NCBI GenBank assembly: GCA_029865675.1
Contig: JARXAU010000119.1
Coordinates: 1 to 28,004, forward strand
Origin: Rhodoferax sp.
GTDB taxonomy: Bacteria; Pseudomonadota; Gammaproteobacteria; Burkholderiales; Burkholderiaceae_C
Length of the DNA stretch: 28,004 nucleotides
Direction: 5' to 3'
Both the position numbers and the translations under genes were made by a program. The notes beneath the pieces are model-generated. The model saw only the letters and a list, made by a program, of their open reading frames with translations, searched no databases and was not told where the DNA came from. Positions within the stretch are counted from its first letter, which is position 1. Each line of letters starts with the position of its first letter. This document shows, piece after piece, positions 1-9,562 of this stretch.

Positions 1-3000
1 AGTCGACAGCCTTGCCATTGAGCAGCACTGGCCCGGAGAACAGGTCCACCAGCCGTACTTTCTTGGGCAGGCTTTTGGTGGCCTTGGGCGCTGCGTCGCC
101 ACCGAATTTGAGCTTGCCTTTTTGGCCGCCCATTTTTTCAATCAAGCGGCCATACACGTCGTACTGGTCGGCGCCATAACGCAGCTTGCCAAAAAAGTGG
201 TTGTGCGGGTCGGGGGTCGCATAGCGGGTGATGTTCAGGATGCCCACGTCCACTGCCGACAGCGTCACAAAGGCCTGCTGACCAGCGACGCCCGGAACCT
301 TCACCTTCACTTTGAGCGGCGTGTCGGGCAGCATTTTCTTGGGGGCTTCTAGGCTGACAGCCACCTTGCGGTCGCCGCGCTCCAGCGGCAAGTGGGCGAT
401 ACCCAGCGCCCGCGCAGGGGTGATTTTTTCTCCGGCGCTGCCCGGCCGCAGAACGGTGACGGATACGTAGAGGTCATGCCGCTTCCAGGCCTTATCCACC
501 GGAATATCGACGCGGGTGCCGGTCTGCGAAACCGTCCTGCGCTTGACCCACAGCGTCTGTTCGCCCTCGACGGTGATCAGCGCCTCGCCATCGTGGGGTG
601 GCGTGATGGTTAGCGTGGCGGTGTCACCGTCTTGGTAGCTGGGCTTGTCAAACTTCAGCGCCACGCGGTCGGGGCGTATGCCTTGCGTCTCATCGCCACG
701 GGCATTCCAGCCCGCGTAAAAGTGAAACTTGGTGATTTGCTGTGTGTCGGGGTCGGTGATTTCCAGGCGGTAGCGACCGTACTTCACCGGCAAGCTCAGC
801 TTGCCGCGCCCTCCCTCGGGGATGGTGACGCTGGCGGTGTCCACGAGTTCGTCGCTTTCGGTAAAGCCAGAGTGCCAGCCCCGCTGGTCATCGAAACGCC
901 AGTAATAGTCCCGGTTTTCGCGGAACATGCGCACCGCAAGCCCTTTGCTCGGGCTCAGCTTGGTGTCAGCATTGGCGCGGATCACCTCAAATTGCGCCAA
1001 ACTGCCTTCGCGGACATAGTCACCGGTGAACAAGGGGCGCACGCCGACCAGCACGGGTGCGGGCCAGATGACGCGCTCAAAGCTGCGCACCACCGGGCGA
1101 CCGCCGGTTTCTAGCAAGCTCAGCGTAGTGCGCACCGTGTAGGGCGAACGTTTGCCTTTGGCTGGGGCGAGATCGACGTCGATCGCTAGTTTGCCGTCTT
1201 CGTCGAGTATGTGTTGTTCCAGTTCCACCCGGTGGCGCTGGCTCTCTTCTGCGTCGTCGCCAAATTCGAAACCAGGGAATTTTTGGGCAAGAGGGTTTTT
1301 TTGCCGTTCAAACACCGCAACGCCGAGCACCGTATTACCAGCCGCCGGGGCGCCGTACAGGTAGCTTCCTTGGAGGTCTATGGTCAGGTCCTTGTTTGGT
1401 GCGAGGGCGGTTTGCTTGCTGCTCAGTTCCAGCTTCATGCGCTCAGGCAGGAATTCCTCCACGCCAAAGCGCAAGCTGGTCGTGGCCAGCTTGTCAGCCG
1501 GGTCGGCCCGAAGCTCCAGGGTCCAAGACCCGGTGGGCGCATCCACCGGTATCTCGATGCGACTTTGGTAGTAGCCGCCAAGTTTGCTATCGGGCTGCCA
1601 CGTGGCGGTGAATTGTTTTTTGCCGTCTGGACGCTTGAGGATGGCCTGGATTGGTTGCGCAGGAATAGGGCGTCCATCGGCATCGCGCGTAAGTACCGAG
1701 ACGTCAAACTTCTCGCCGGGCCGATAAAGGTTGCGGCCCGCATACGCAAACAGCCGCACCGGCCTACCGGGCGGCCCAGTGACATCGTATTCAGACAGAT
1801 CAAGTGCAGGCTCCTTCAAAGTAATGAGGGAAATCTGTTCACCCTGACGCGCTACGACGACCTTGGCGGAGGCTGGTCGATCGGCAAAATGGGCATATCC
1901 GTTGCTATCGGTCTCCCCACGGGCAACCACCTTGGCGTTCTCATCCATCCAGGTCACTTCAACGCCCGACTCTGCTTTTCCAGTGGTCAGTGAGCTGACG
2001 TAGGTATCGGCTCCTTTGGCAAACAGGCGGGTGCTCAAGCCCAGGTCGCTGACGTAAAAATAGCTGACCTGGTAGTCGTTGCGGAAGCGATTGGGCTGGT
2101 TCATCACGGCGATGTAGATGCCCGGTTCGCGCAGTTCCTTGATGTCTTCCACCGGAATAAACGTGACCTTGCGCTGGTTCGGCTTTTGCTCGGTCAGGAA
2201 ACGTCCCACGAATACGCTGTCAGTGAGGCTGTGCATGCTGTCGAGTGACCAGCTATTGACCGCGCCCTTAAGGTCTGTGGCCCGCCAGTCGTACGGGTTG
2301 TCGTACTCTGCTTCGTCTTCGCCCTCGTCGTTGCTTGGATTTTTGACCCGCTGCGAACGCGGTCCGCTGATTACTTTGTCGAGAAAGCGCGGAAGTTGGT
2401 CGCGCTTGACGCGCAGGAACTGGATATCTACCTCGGGCACGTTGACGGTGACCACCGGAAGCCCTCCGTTTTGCTTGGCTGGCAGCACCATGCCCCGGCT
2501 GGCAAAGTAGTAAGCAGGTGAGACGATGGCGGTGAGCACCGAGTAGCTACTGTCCGCAGCAAGCGTTTGGCCCGCCGCCGAGGGCAGACCCGCAGCAATG
2601 CGCACCACGTAGCGGGTTTTGGGCTGGACGTGCGGAAAATACAGAATGTGGGGGTTGTCGCCCACAACCCAGGCGCCCTTAACCAAGGTACCGCCGTTGA
2701 TCGCCACGTCTTGCGCGGCAGTGGAAACCTTGGGTTTGCCACCATTGACAGGCGGGTTGTCCTCGTCTTCGTTGTCGGCCTCCTTGTTCGCGGCTGCGGG
2801 CGGTGACTTGCTATTGACCGCAGTCGCTGGCATTTGAAAGACCTGGATGTGCTTGTCGTAGCTTGCGCGCGCATCCATCGGCTGGGTGAAGCTCAGCGCC
2901 AGGGCGGGTGAACCTTCGAAGTCGCGGTTGGCGAACTCGGCGATTTGGAACGGCCCGCTCGCTTCGCTGCTTGGTGGTTGGAACAAGGTCGTGAGTGCGC

Positions 3001-3070
3001 CTGAAACTCCGGCGACCAGGAGCAAGGCAGCAGCCAGCCAATAGGCCTGACTCGGCGGTAACTTGAACAT
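1..3070 (-). CDS. Bacterial alpha-2-macroglobulin family protein (partial, C-terminus off the left edge)
   Basis: An uninterrupted minus-strand frame of about 1,023 codons starts at ATG 3070 and runs off the left end. A weak AGGGG ribosome binding site lies 10 nt upstream. Residues 1-30 hold a hydrophobic segment (WLAAALLLVAG) without a lipobox cysteine, so an uncleaved anchor or ordinary signal peptide is more likely than a lipoprotein. An acidic low-complexity linker lies near residues 97-104. An MG2-like macroglobulin segment around residues 420-525 carries the typical NLYRPGE motif, followed by further beta-rich segments. Family knowledge: YfhM-type proteins are periplasmic protease traps of about 1,600-1,900 residues, often encoded beside pbpC. 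The thioester region (CxEQ) would lie beyond the edge, so thioester competence cannot be judged. The family call is firm; function is inferred from it. Confidence 0.85.
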   Translation of the reverse strand, partial: MFKLPPSQAYWLAAALLLVAGVSGALTTLFQPPSSEASGPFQIAEFANRDFEGSPALALSFTQPMDARASYDKHIQVFQMPATAVNSKSPPAAANKEADNEDEDNPPVNGGKPKVSTAAQDVAINGGTLVKGAWVVGDNPHILYFPHVQPKTRYVVRIAAGLPSAAGQTLAADSSYSVLTAIVSPAYYFASRGMVLPAKQNGGLPVVTVNVPEVDIQFLRVKRDQLPRFLDKVISGPRSQRVKNPSNDEGEDEAEYDNPYDWRATDLKGAVNSWSLDSMHSLTDSVFVGRFLTEQKPNQRKVTFIPVEDIKELREPGIYIAVMNQPNRFRNDYQVSYFYVSDLGLSTRLFAKGADTYVSSLTTGKAESGVEVTWMDENAKVVARGETDSNGYAHFADRPASAKVVVARQGEQISLITLKEPALDLSEYDVTGPPGRPVRLFAYAGRNLYRPGEKFDVSVLTRDADGRPIPAQPIQAILKRPDGKKQFTATWQPDSKLGGYYQSRIEIPVDAPTGSWTLELRADPADKLATTSLRFGVEEFLPERMKLELSSKQTALAPNKDLTIDLQGSYLYGAPAAGNTVLGVAVFERQKNPLAQKFPGFEFGDDAEESQRHRVELEQHILDEDGKLAIDVDLAPAKGKRSPYTVRTTLSLLETGGRPVVRSFERVIWPAPVLVGVRPLFTGDYVREGSLAQFEVIRANADTKLSPSKGLAVRMFRENRDYYWRFDDQRGWHSGFTESDELVDTASVTIPEGGRGKLSLPVKYGRYRLEITDPDTQQITKFHFYAGWNARGDETQGIRPDRVALKFDKPSYQDGDTATLTITPPHDGEALITVEGEQTLWVKRRTVSQTGTRVDIPVDKAWKRHDLYVSVTVLRPGSAGEKITPARALGIAHLPLERGDRKVAVSLEAPKKMLPDTPLKVKVKVPGVAGQQAFVTLSAVDVGILNITRYATPDPHNHFFGKLRYGADQYDVYGRLIEKMGGQKGKLKFGGDAAPKATKSLPKKVRLVDLFSGPVLLNGKAVD

Positions 3071-3240
3071 TGATTTATTACCCCTGAATGCGCTTGGCCA
3101 TGCCCTGCAACTGCAACGATTAGTTATCCATTTAACTATCGTTTTTGCATTGTGACAGGGTGCCTCAACGCTTTTTTAAAAGGGAAAATTTGCCTTAGAA
3201 GCACCAGTGCTGGGGCGCATTTCTGGCCTTCCCATGCCCG

Positions 3241-3696
3241 TCACCTAGCTGCCCAGACGTCAGGCTTTTGTTGGCGTTGTGCGGACTTCTGGATTTGGCG
3301 TGTCAAAAAGCCAGCTTGCCGCCGCAGCGCGGTTACCTCCACCTCAATCTTCATCCGCGCATCCAGAAGCCCCGCACTCACCATGGTCGCGGCTGGGCGC
3401 GCTTTGCCCAGATACTGGCGCAGCACCGGCCAGCAGGGTTCGAAGTCTGCGGTGTTCGGCAGGATGTAGTTCACGCGCACCACGTCGTCTAGGGTGGCCC
3501 CGGCTTGCGTTAGCGCGGTGGCGATGTTTTTGAAGCACTGCGCCGCCTGTTCGCGCACATCGTCCGAGATGGCCATGGTGGCGTAGTCAAAGCCGGTGGT
3601 GCCGGACACAAACACCCAGTCGCCGGCGACCACGGCGCGGGAGTAGCCGATCTCTGCCTCAAAGCGCGAGCCGGAGCTGATGAGTTGTTTTTGCAT
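3241..3696 (-). CDS. RidA/YjgF/YER057c/UK114 superfamily protein
   Basis: This 151-residue product matches the Rid family from its first residues (MQKQLISSGS) through GYSRAVVAGDWVFVSGTTG. The ARPAATMV motif supplies the arginine that binds the substrate carboxylate in RidA, and KIEVEVTALRR forms the family C-terminal strand. Family role: deaminating reactive enamine/imine intermediates from PLP enzymes, or related small-molecule hydrolysis; this subgroup is not necessarily a true RidA. The frame stays open upstream to ATG 3750, which would add 18 residues (MATSKLHLAGG...). I chose 3696 because family similarity begins there, although neither start has a convincing ribosome binding site. It is transcribed toward the alpha-2-macroglobulin gene 170 nt away and is divergent from the GGDEF gene. 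The last ~20 residues are basic and extend past the usual fold. Confidence 0.85.
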   Translation of the reverse strand: MQKQLISSGSRFEAEIGYSRAVVAGDWVFVSGTTGFDYATMAISDDVREQAAQCFKNIATALTQAGATLDDVVRVNYILPNTADFEPCWPVLRQYLGKARPAATMVSAGLLDARMKIEVEVTALRRQAGFLTRQIQKSAQRQQKPDVWAAR

Positions 3697-3830
3697 CGTT
3701 AAAAAGGGAGCGCTACAGCCCCCTGCGAGGTGGAGTTTCGATGTAGCCATGTCCCGCCCGCGGTACGCGCGAGGAGCGCCTAGGGCTTGAGAATCCCATT
3801 GACCTTCTTCATTTTGAACTGCTTTTTATA

Positions 3831-4865
<1,035 letters not shown>

Positions 4866-4885
4866 CGTGTGCTGCGGCCTTGCAG

Positions 4886-6772
4886 TTATGCCGCCAAGCG
4901 CTGTGCGAGTTGTGCTTTGGTGGCGATTAACTCAGGCGGCAAGTGGTAGGCCAGCTGGGTGAACAAGTCGGTGTGCAGCGCAATCTCGTGCTGCCAATCC
5001 GCTTTGTCCAAGCGGGTCACAGTGGCAAATTGCGCCGGTGTGAAGTCCAGCCCGTCCCAGGTGATCTCGCCATAGGTGGGACTGATGCCGAAGCCGGTCT
5101 CTTGGCCGGCGCTTGTGCCCTCTATGCGGTCAATCATCCATTTCAGCACGCGCATGTTTTCGCCGTAGCCGGGCCAGACAAATTTGCCGTCGTCGTCCTT
5201 GCGGAACCAGTTCACGCAGTAAATGGCCGGCAGCTTGGCGCCACCGGCGCTGAGTTTGCTTCCCACGTTGAGCCAGTGTTGGAAGTAGTCGCTGACGTTG
5301 TAGCCTGCAAACGGCAGCATGGCAAAGGGGTCGCGCCGCACGACGCCTTGCTGGCCCGCTGCTGCTGCCGTGGTCTCCGAGCCCATGGTGGCCGCCATGT
5401 ACACGCCTTCAACCCAGTTGCGCGCCTCTGTGACCAGTGGCACGGTGTTGGAGCGTCGGCCGCCAAAGATAAAGGCGTCAATCGGCACACCGGCAGCATC
5501 GTCCCAGGCAGGGTCCAGCGCGGGGTTGTTGACGGCGGCGACCGTAAAGCGCGCGTTCGGATGGGCGGCCTTGGCACCCGTCTGGCGGGCGATTTGCGGC
5601 GTCCAGTCTTTGCCTTGCCAGTCGATCAGGTGTTCGGGGAATGAGCCCGTATCCTTTTCCATGCCCTCCCACCAAACGTCGCCGTCGTCGGTGAGCGCCA
5701 CGTTGGTGAAGATCACGTCATGGTCCAAGCTGGCCATGCAGTTGGGGTTGGTGTGGTAGTTGGTGCCAGGGGCCACGCCAAAGTAGCCAGCCTCGGGGTT
5801 GATCGCGTACATCTTGCCGTCGGTGTGCGGCTTGATCCAGGCAATGTCGTCACCGATAGTGGTCACTTTCCATCCGGCAAAAACCGCAGGCGGCACCAGC
5901 ATAGAGAAATTGGTCTTGCCACAGGCGCTGGGAAAAGCGGCGGCGATATGGAATTTTTTCCCCTGGGGATTGGTTACGCCCAAAATTAGCATGTGCTCGG
6001 CCAGCCAGCCCGGGCTACCGGAGGGCCCTTGCGCGGCGGCTCGGCCCATGCTGGATGCGATGCGCAGCGCAAAGCACTTCTTGCCCAGCAAGGCGTTGCC
6101 GCCATAACCCGAGCCGTAGGACCAAATCTCCCGGGTTTCGGGAAAGTGCACGATGTACTTGGTCTTGTTGCACGGCCATTTCACGTCCGCCTGGCCCGTC
6201 GCCAGCGGCGCGCCCACGGTGTGCATGCAGGGCACAAACTCGCCGTCCACGCCCAGCACGTCGTACACCGCGCGGCCCATGCGGGTCATGATGCGTTGGT
6301 TCACGGCGACATAGGCGCTGTCGCTGATCTCAATCCCAATGTGAGCGATGTGCGAGCCCAATGGCCCCATCGAGAAGGGCACCACATACATGGTCCGTCC
6401 GGCCATGCAGCCGTCAAACAGCGGCGCTAAGGTCGCGCGCATCTCGCTGGGCTCCATCCAATTGTTGGTGGGGCCTGCGTTTTCCTTGAGGGCGCTGCAG
6501 ATATAAGTGCGGTCTTCCACGCGGGCCACGTCGGTGGGGTCAGAGCAGGCCAAAAAGCTGTTGGGCCGCTTGGCAGGGTTGAGCTGGGTAAATGTTCCGG
6601 CGTCTACCAGTTGCTGGCACAGCATTTGGTATTCCTCTTGTGAACCGTCGCACCAGTGAATAGCCGCAGGCTTGCACAAAGCAGCCATGTCTGCCACCCA
6701 GGCAATCAGGCGCGGGTGTTTCACAAAGTTTGGGGTCTTGAGGTCCAAGCCTTGCATTAAGGGTGCGTTCAT
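4886..6772 (-). CDS. pckG: Phosphoenolpyruvate carboxykinase (GTP)
   Basis: A 628-residue cytosolic enzyme that interconverts oxaloacetate plus GTP with phosphoenolpyruvate, CO2 and GDP, the first committed step of gluconeogenesis. GTP-class hallmarks are present: SYGSGYGGNALLGKKC (218-233), the P-loop-like PSACGKTN with the hyper-reactive cysteine C284, the metal-binding TIGDDIAW (305-312), and FGGRRSNTVP (436-445). Length is normal for the family (~600-630). The frame opens 14 codons earlier at 6814, but ATG 6772 has a strong AGGAGC ribosome binding site at 6779-6784 and gives the conserved N-terminus, so I prefer it. The 234-bp upstream gap holds a 17-bp dyad and a strong hairpin that could regulate expression. 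It is convergent with the GGDEF gene. Confidence 0.97.
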   Translation of the reverse strand: MNAPLMQGLDLKTPNFVKHPRLIAWVADMAALCKPAAIHWCDGSQEEYQMLCQQLVDAGTFTQLNPAKRPNSFLACSDPTDVARVEDRTYICSALKENAGPTNNWMEPSEMRATLAPLFDGCMAGRTMYVVPFSMGPLGSHIAHIGIEISDSAYVAVNQRIMTRMGRAVYDVLGVDGEFVPCMHTVGAPLATGQADVKWPCNKTKYIVHFPETREIWSYGSGYGGNALLGKKCFALRIASSMGRAAAQGPSGSPGWLAEHMLILGVTNPQGKKFHIAAAFPSACGKTNFSMLVPPAVFAGWKVTTIGDDIAWIKPHTDGKMYAINPEAGYFGVAPGTNYHTNPNCMASLDHDVIFTNVALTDDGDVWWEGMEKDTGSFPEHLIDWQGKDWTPQIARQTGAKAAHPNARFTVAAVNNPALDPAWDDAAGVPIDAFIFGGRRSNTVPLVTEARNWVEGVYMAATMGSETTAAAAGQQGVVRRDPFAMLPFAGYNVSDYFQHWLNVGSKLSAGGAKLPAIYCVNWFRKDDDGKFVWPGYGENMRVLKWMIDRIEGTSAGQETGFGISPTYGEITWDGLDFTPAQFATVTRLDKADWQHEIALHTDLFTQLAYHLPPELIATKAQLAQRLAA

Positions 6773-6778
6773 TGAAAA

Positions 6779-6784
6779 GCTCCT
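6779..6784 (-). promoter_or_regulatory. Ribosome binding site deciding the pckG start
   Basis: On the minus strand AGGAGC sits 6 nt before ATG 6772. The upstream in-frame ATG at 6814 has no comparable site, so this motif fixes the start. Confidence 0.75.
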
Positions 6785-6850
6785 AAGTTTAAAAATCGTC
6801 TTTTCAAAATCCATCCCATGCCGGCCTGTGCTTTGAAAAACCCCTTAAGC

Positions 6851-6887
6851 AAAGGCGCGCACCGGATGCCACGCCGGGCGCGCCTTT
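6851..6887. promoter_or_regulatory. Strong GC-rich hairpin upstream of pckG
   Basis: Perfect 10-bp arms AAAGGCGCGC (6851-6860) and GCGCGCCTTT (6878-6887) enclose an inner CCGG/CCGG stem (6862-6865 and 6874-6877) with an 8-nt loop and one bulged base. It lies about 80 nt before the pckG start and 120 nt after the SDR stop. On the minus strand a GGGGTTTTT run follows the stem only after a short gap, so it could be a weak terminator for the SDR transcript or a structured element in the pckG leader. Confidence 0.5.
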
Positions 6888-6958
6888 GTGAAGCGCGCCC
6901 AAGGGATGCCGATTCTAGAAAGCGCCTGCGCGGTTACCTAGCGATTACAGGCAATTAA

Positions 6959-6975
6959 TATGCAAAACATGCATA
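6959..6975. promoter_or_regulatory. 17-bp dyad, candidate operator upstream of pckG
   Basis: TATGCA-AAACA-TGCATA is a perfect inverted repeat with 6-bp arms and a 5-bp spacer. It lies in the AT-rich part of the SDR-pckG gap, about 190 bp upstream of the pckG start. Its size and symmetry suit a dimeric repressor or activator. I cannot assign the regulator. Confidence 0.4.
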
Positions 6976-7006
6976 GGGTTATGTGGCTGTAGGGTGGTCG
7001 CCTGTT

Positions 7007-7774
7007 TCACAAAGTCTCGGTATGGCCGTCCACGGCCAATTCCTGCCCCGAAATGCGGGCGCCTGCAGGCGAGGTGATAAACAGAGCAAGTTGGGCAATG
7101 TCCTCTGCCTGGATGAAGGTTTTAAGCGACGCCGCGTCGGTCATTTCCTTGCGCACTTCTGCCTCGCTGCGGCTTGTTTGCCGGGCCTCTGCTGCGATCA
7201 CCCGGTCCATGCGCTCACCCGCTACCGAGCCAGGGCAAATGCAATTCACCCGCACGCCCGCTGGACCAAGCTCTTGCGCGAGCGTGCGGGTAAGGCCACG
7301 AATTGCCCATTTGGCCGCTGCATAGGGCGCGCGCCGTGGAAAGCCAAACAGCCCGCCGGTGGACGACATATTGACAATTGAGCCGCTGCCTTGCGCGCGC
7401 AGCAGCGGCGCGGCCAACCTGGCGCACAAAAATGCCGAGTCGAGGTTCACAGCCAGACAGCGGTGCCAGTCGGCCAATGCGATGTTTTCTACGTTGGCCG
7501 TGGGCCCTGCGACACCGGCGTTGCTCACCAAAATATCCAGTCCACCCAGGTGCGCAGTGCCCCTGGCGAAGAAGTCGGCTACTTCTTGCTCATCGCTGAC
7601 GTCGCAGACCATCCCCGCCAGTGTGGCGCGCGTTGCCAATGCCTGTTGCAATGCTTGCGCGTTGACATCGCAAATGAAAACCCTGGCGCCCGCCGCCAAA
7701 AATGCATCGGCCATAGACAAGCCGATGCCCGAGGCGGCGGCAGTGATCAAAACGCGTTGCTGGGCATGGGTCAT
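7007..7774 (-). CDS. Short-chain dehydrogenase/reductase (SDR) family oxidoreductase
   Basis: A 255-residue classical SDR with a single Rossmann domain. Visible motifs: cofactor loop TAAASGIG (11-18), acidic D36 after the second strand (favours NAD over NADP), SNAG (84-87), N110, catalytic serine in NMSS (135-138), and YAAAK (Y151, K155). The C-terminus GQELAVDGHTETL is typical of the family. The first glycine of the usual TGxxxGIG is alanine here, a tolerated but less common variant. The substrate cannot be read from sequence; 3-hydroxyacyl, sugar or alcohol dehydrogenation are all possible. ATG 7774 is the natural N-terminus although no strong ribosome binding site precedes it. It lies 234 bp upstream of pckG on the same strand, too far for obvious translational coupling. 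Confidence 0.9.
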   Translation of the reverse strand: MTHAQQRVLITAAASGIGLSMADAFLAAGARVFICDVNAQALQQALATRATLAGMVCDVSDEQEVADFFARGTAHLGGLDILVSNAGVAGPTANVENIALADWHRCLAVNLDSAFLCARLAAPLLRAQGSGSIVNMSSTGGLFGFPRRAPYAAAKWAIRGLTRTLAQELGPAGVRVNCICPGSVAGERMDRVIAAEARQTSRSEAEVRKEMTDAASLKTFIQAEDIAQLALFITSPAGARISGQELAVDGHTETL

Positions 7775-7885
7775 GGCGGCTTAGGGGCAAAGTGGAGACT
7801 TGCCACTTTATCGCGCCTGGGCCGGTCCGCAGCCCCGGAAGCGGCGGTTTGTTCCGCCTTTGCGACTGCTGCGAAAATCGCCCAC

Positions 7886-8326
7886 ATGCCGATTGCACTC
7901 TCGCCCCTTGTTCAAAAAGTTGCGGCACCTCTGGCTGCCGTGGCCCTGGTCGCCCTGGCTTACCGCAGCTACTCCTGGCCGGGTGTCGCCGCCGCGCTGG
8001 GTGCTTTGGTCATGTGGATGTTGCTGCACTTCACCCGCATGCTGCAGGTCATGCAGCGCGCTGCGCACCGCCCCAAGGGCTATGTTGACAGCGCGGTGAT
8101 GCTCAATGCCAAACTGCGTGCGGGCATGACGCTGCTGCACGTGGTGGCACTCACCCGCGCCCTGGGCACCTCAGCCGGCGAGCCGGGGGAACAGCCTGAG
8201 GTGTTTTGTTGGAGCGATGGTTCGCAGTCCACGGTGCGCTGCGAGTTTTTCAGTGGGAGATTGAAAAACTGGACCCTGGTACGTCCCAGCGCCGAAGAAT
8301 CTCTCAATGAAAACGCCGCCCCGTAA
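7886..8326 (+). CDS. Small hypothetical membrane protein
   Basis: A 146-residue product that I do not recognise. Two hydrophobic segments are visible (about residues 8-25, AAPLAAVALVALAY, and 31-51, WPGVAAALGALVMWMLL), followed by a soluble tail with HRPKGYVDSAVMLNAKLRAGM and a C-terminal part containing EVFCWSDGSQSTVRCEFF. The predicted form is two membrane helices with a cytoplasmic C-terminal domain of about 90 residues. The frame is open far upstream, but the earlier part overlaps the SDR gene antisense; ATG 7886 begins directly before the first hydrophobic segment. There is no strong ribosome binding site. It lies 45 bp upstream of ilvE on the same strand and may be co-transcribed. Being real is supported by membrane topology and spacing; function is unknown. 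Confidence 0.6.
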   Translation: MPIALSPLVQKVAAPLAAVALVALAYRSYSWPGVAAALGALVMWMLLHFTRMLQVMQRAAHRPKGYVDSAVMLNAKLRAGMTLLHVVALTRALGTSAGEPGEQPEVFCWSDGSQSTVRCEFFSGRLKNWTLVRPSAEESLNENAAP

Positions 8327-8357
8327 AATCCGCCTTTTTATGCATCGCCCAACTCCC

Positions 8358-8363
8358 AAAGGA
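8358..8363 (+). promoter_or_regulatory. Ribosome binding site of ilvE
   Basis: AAAGGA sits 8 nt before ATG 8372 and supports this start over the internal methionines at residues 4 and 8. Confidence 0.65.
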
Positions 8364-8371
8364 CCCCTGCA

Positions 8372-9322
8372 ATGACCGCCATGCCCCCCTCCATGTCTGA
8401 CCGCGACGGAAAAATCTGGATGGACGGCCAGATGGTCGAATGGCGCGACGCCAAGATTCACGTGCTCAGCCACACCCTGCACTATGGCTGCGGCGCTTTT
8501 GAGGGCGTGCGCGCCTACAACACCGCCCATGGCACGGCCATCTTTCGCTTGGCCGAGCACACCGAACGCCTGTTCAACAGTGCCAAGATTTTGCGCATGA
8601 ACATTCCGTTTTCCAAAGAGCAGGTGATGGACGCGCAAAAAGCCGTGGTGCGCGACAACAACTTGGAGAGCTGCTACCTGCGCCCGCTGACCTGGATTGG
8701 CGACAAAAAGCTGGGCGTCTCGCCCAAGGGCAACACCATCCACCTGATGGTGGCCGCCTGGCCCTGGGGCGCCTACCTGGGCGAAGAAGGCCTGCAGCGC
8801 GGCATCCGCGTAAAGGTATCAAGCTACACCCGCCACCACGTCAACATCACCATGACCCAGGCCAAGGCGGTGAGTAACTACACCAACTCCATCCTGGCCA
8901 ATATGGAAGCCACCGACGACGGCTACGACGAAGCCATGCTGCTCGACACGAACGGCTTTGTCTCTGAGGGCGCGGGCGAAAACCTGTTTGTCATCAAAGA
9001 CGGCGTGGTCTATACGCCCGATCTGTCGGCCGGCGCCTTGAATGGCATTACCCGCAACACCGTGATGCACATCTGCAAAGACTTGGGGCTGGAGCTAGTG
9101 CAAAAGCGCATTACTCGCGACGAGGTCTACATCTGCGATGAAGCCTTTTTCACCGGTACCGCCGCCGAAGTAACGCCGATTCGCGAACTCGACCGTATCG
9201 CGCTGGGCAAAGACGACTACGTGGGCACCCGCGGCCCGATTACCGAAGAAATCCAGACGGCGTTCTTTGACATCGTGAACGGCCGCAACCCCAAGTACGC
9301 GCACTGGTTGACCCTGGTTTGA
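8372..9322 (+). CDS. ilvE: Branched-chain amino acid aminotransferase
   Basis: A 316-residue fold-type IV PLP enzyme that transfers the amino group between glutamate and the keto acids of leucine, isoleucine and valine. The N-terminus RDGKIWMDGQMVEW leads to the conserved HYGCGAFEGVRAY. The PLP-binding lysine is K165 in AKAVSNYTNS, and the cofactor phosphate region EGAGENLFVIKDG (199-211) is intact. The C-terminal part has TGTAAEVTPI, typical of IlvE rather than D-amino acid transaminase or ADC lyase. Length is normal for the family (~305-310). It heads the order ilvE - CHCC zinc finger - waaF, which I know as conserved in Burkholderiales; the gap to the next gene is 33 bp, suggesting co-transcription. 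Confidence 0.97.
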   Translation: MTAMPPSMSDRDGKIWMDGQMVEWRDAKIHVLSHTLHYGCGAFEGVRAYNTAHGTAIFRLAEHTERLFNSAKILRMNIPFSKEQVMDAQKAVVRDNNLESCYLRPLTWIGDKKLGVSPKGNTIHLMVAAWPWGAYLGEEGLQRGIRVKVSSYTRHHVNITMTQAKAVSNYTNSILANMEATDDGYDEAMLLDTNGFVSEGAGENLFVIKDGVVYTPDLSAGALNGITRNTVMHICKDLGLELVQKRITRDEVYICDEAFFTGTAAEVTPIRELDRIALGKDDYVGTRGPITEEIQTAFFDIVNGRNPKYAHWLTLV

Positions 9323-9355
9323 GGTGGTCCTGTTCCACCCATAGATAAAGCCACC

Positions 9356-9559
9356 ATGTCCAAATCGCTCGTCACCCTGTTGGCCAAAGACCTCAATCCC
9401 CAAGGCGGTGTTTTTTGCCCTAGCCCTTTGGCCGAGATGAAAACCTGGAACACCCATCCCAAGGTCTATCTGGACGTAGCCCATAAGGGCCAAGCCAAGT
9501 GTCCGTACTGCGGCACCGTCTACCAGCTCAAGGACGGCGAGCACTTCGAAGCCCATTAA
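9356..9559 (+). CDS. Zinc-finger (CHCC-type) domain-containing protein
   Basis: A 67-residue protein matching the zf-CHCC family (related to the mitochondrial complex I subunit NDUFS6 domain). Likely zinc ligands are C21 (VFCPSP), H34 (THPKVYLD), C49 and C52 (KCPYCGTVY). The body is almost entirely the domain. The bacterial role is not established; zinc binding is inferred from the ligands. It sits between ilvE and waaF, its usual place in Burkholderiales. ATG 9356 has only a weak purine-rich stretch upstream, and a small GGTGG/CCACC hairpin (9323-9339) lies in the gap from ilvE. The family call is secure; function is open. Confidence 0.88.
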   Translation: MSKSLVTLLAKDLNPQGGVFCPSPLAEMKTWNTHPKVYLDVAHKGQAKCPYCGTVYQLKDGEHFEAH

Positions 9560-9562
9560 ATT

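Noticed and set aside
1211..1993. 260-codon plus-strand frame
   Set aside because: Antisense to the alpha-2-macroglobulin gene, whose continuous frame and MG2 motif are clearly the coding strand.
3200..3211. AGCAC/GTGCT dyad between ridA and the alpha-2-macroglobulin gene
   Set aside because: Only a 2-nt loop and no adjacent T tract on the minus strand; not a credible terminator.
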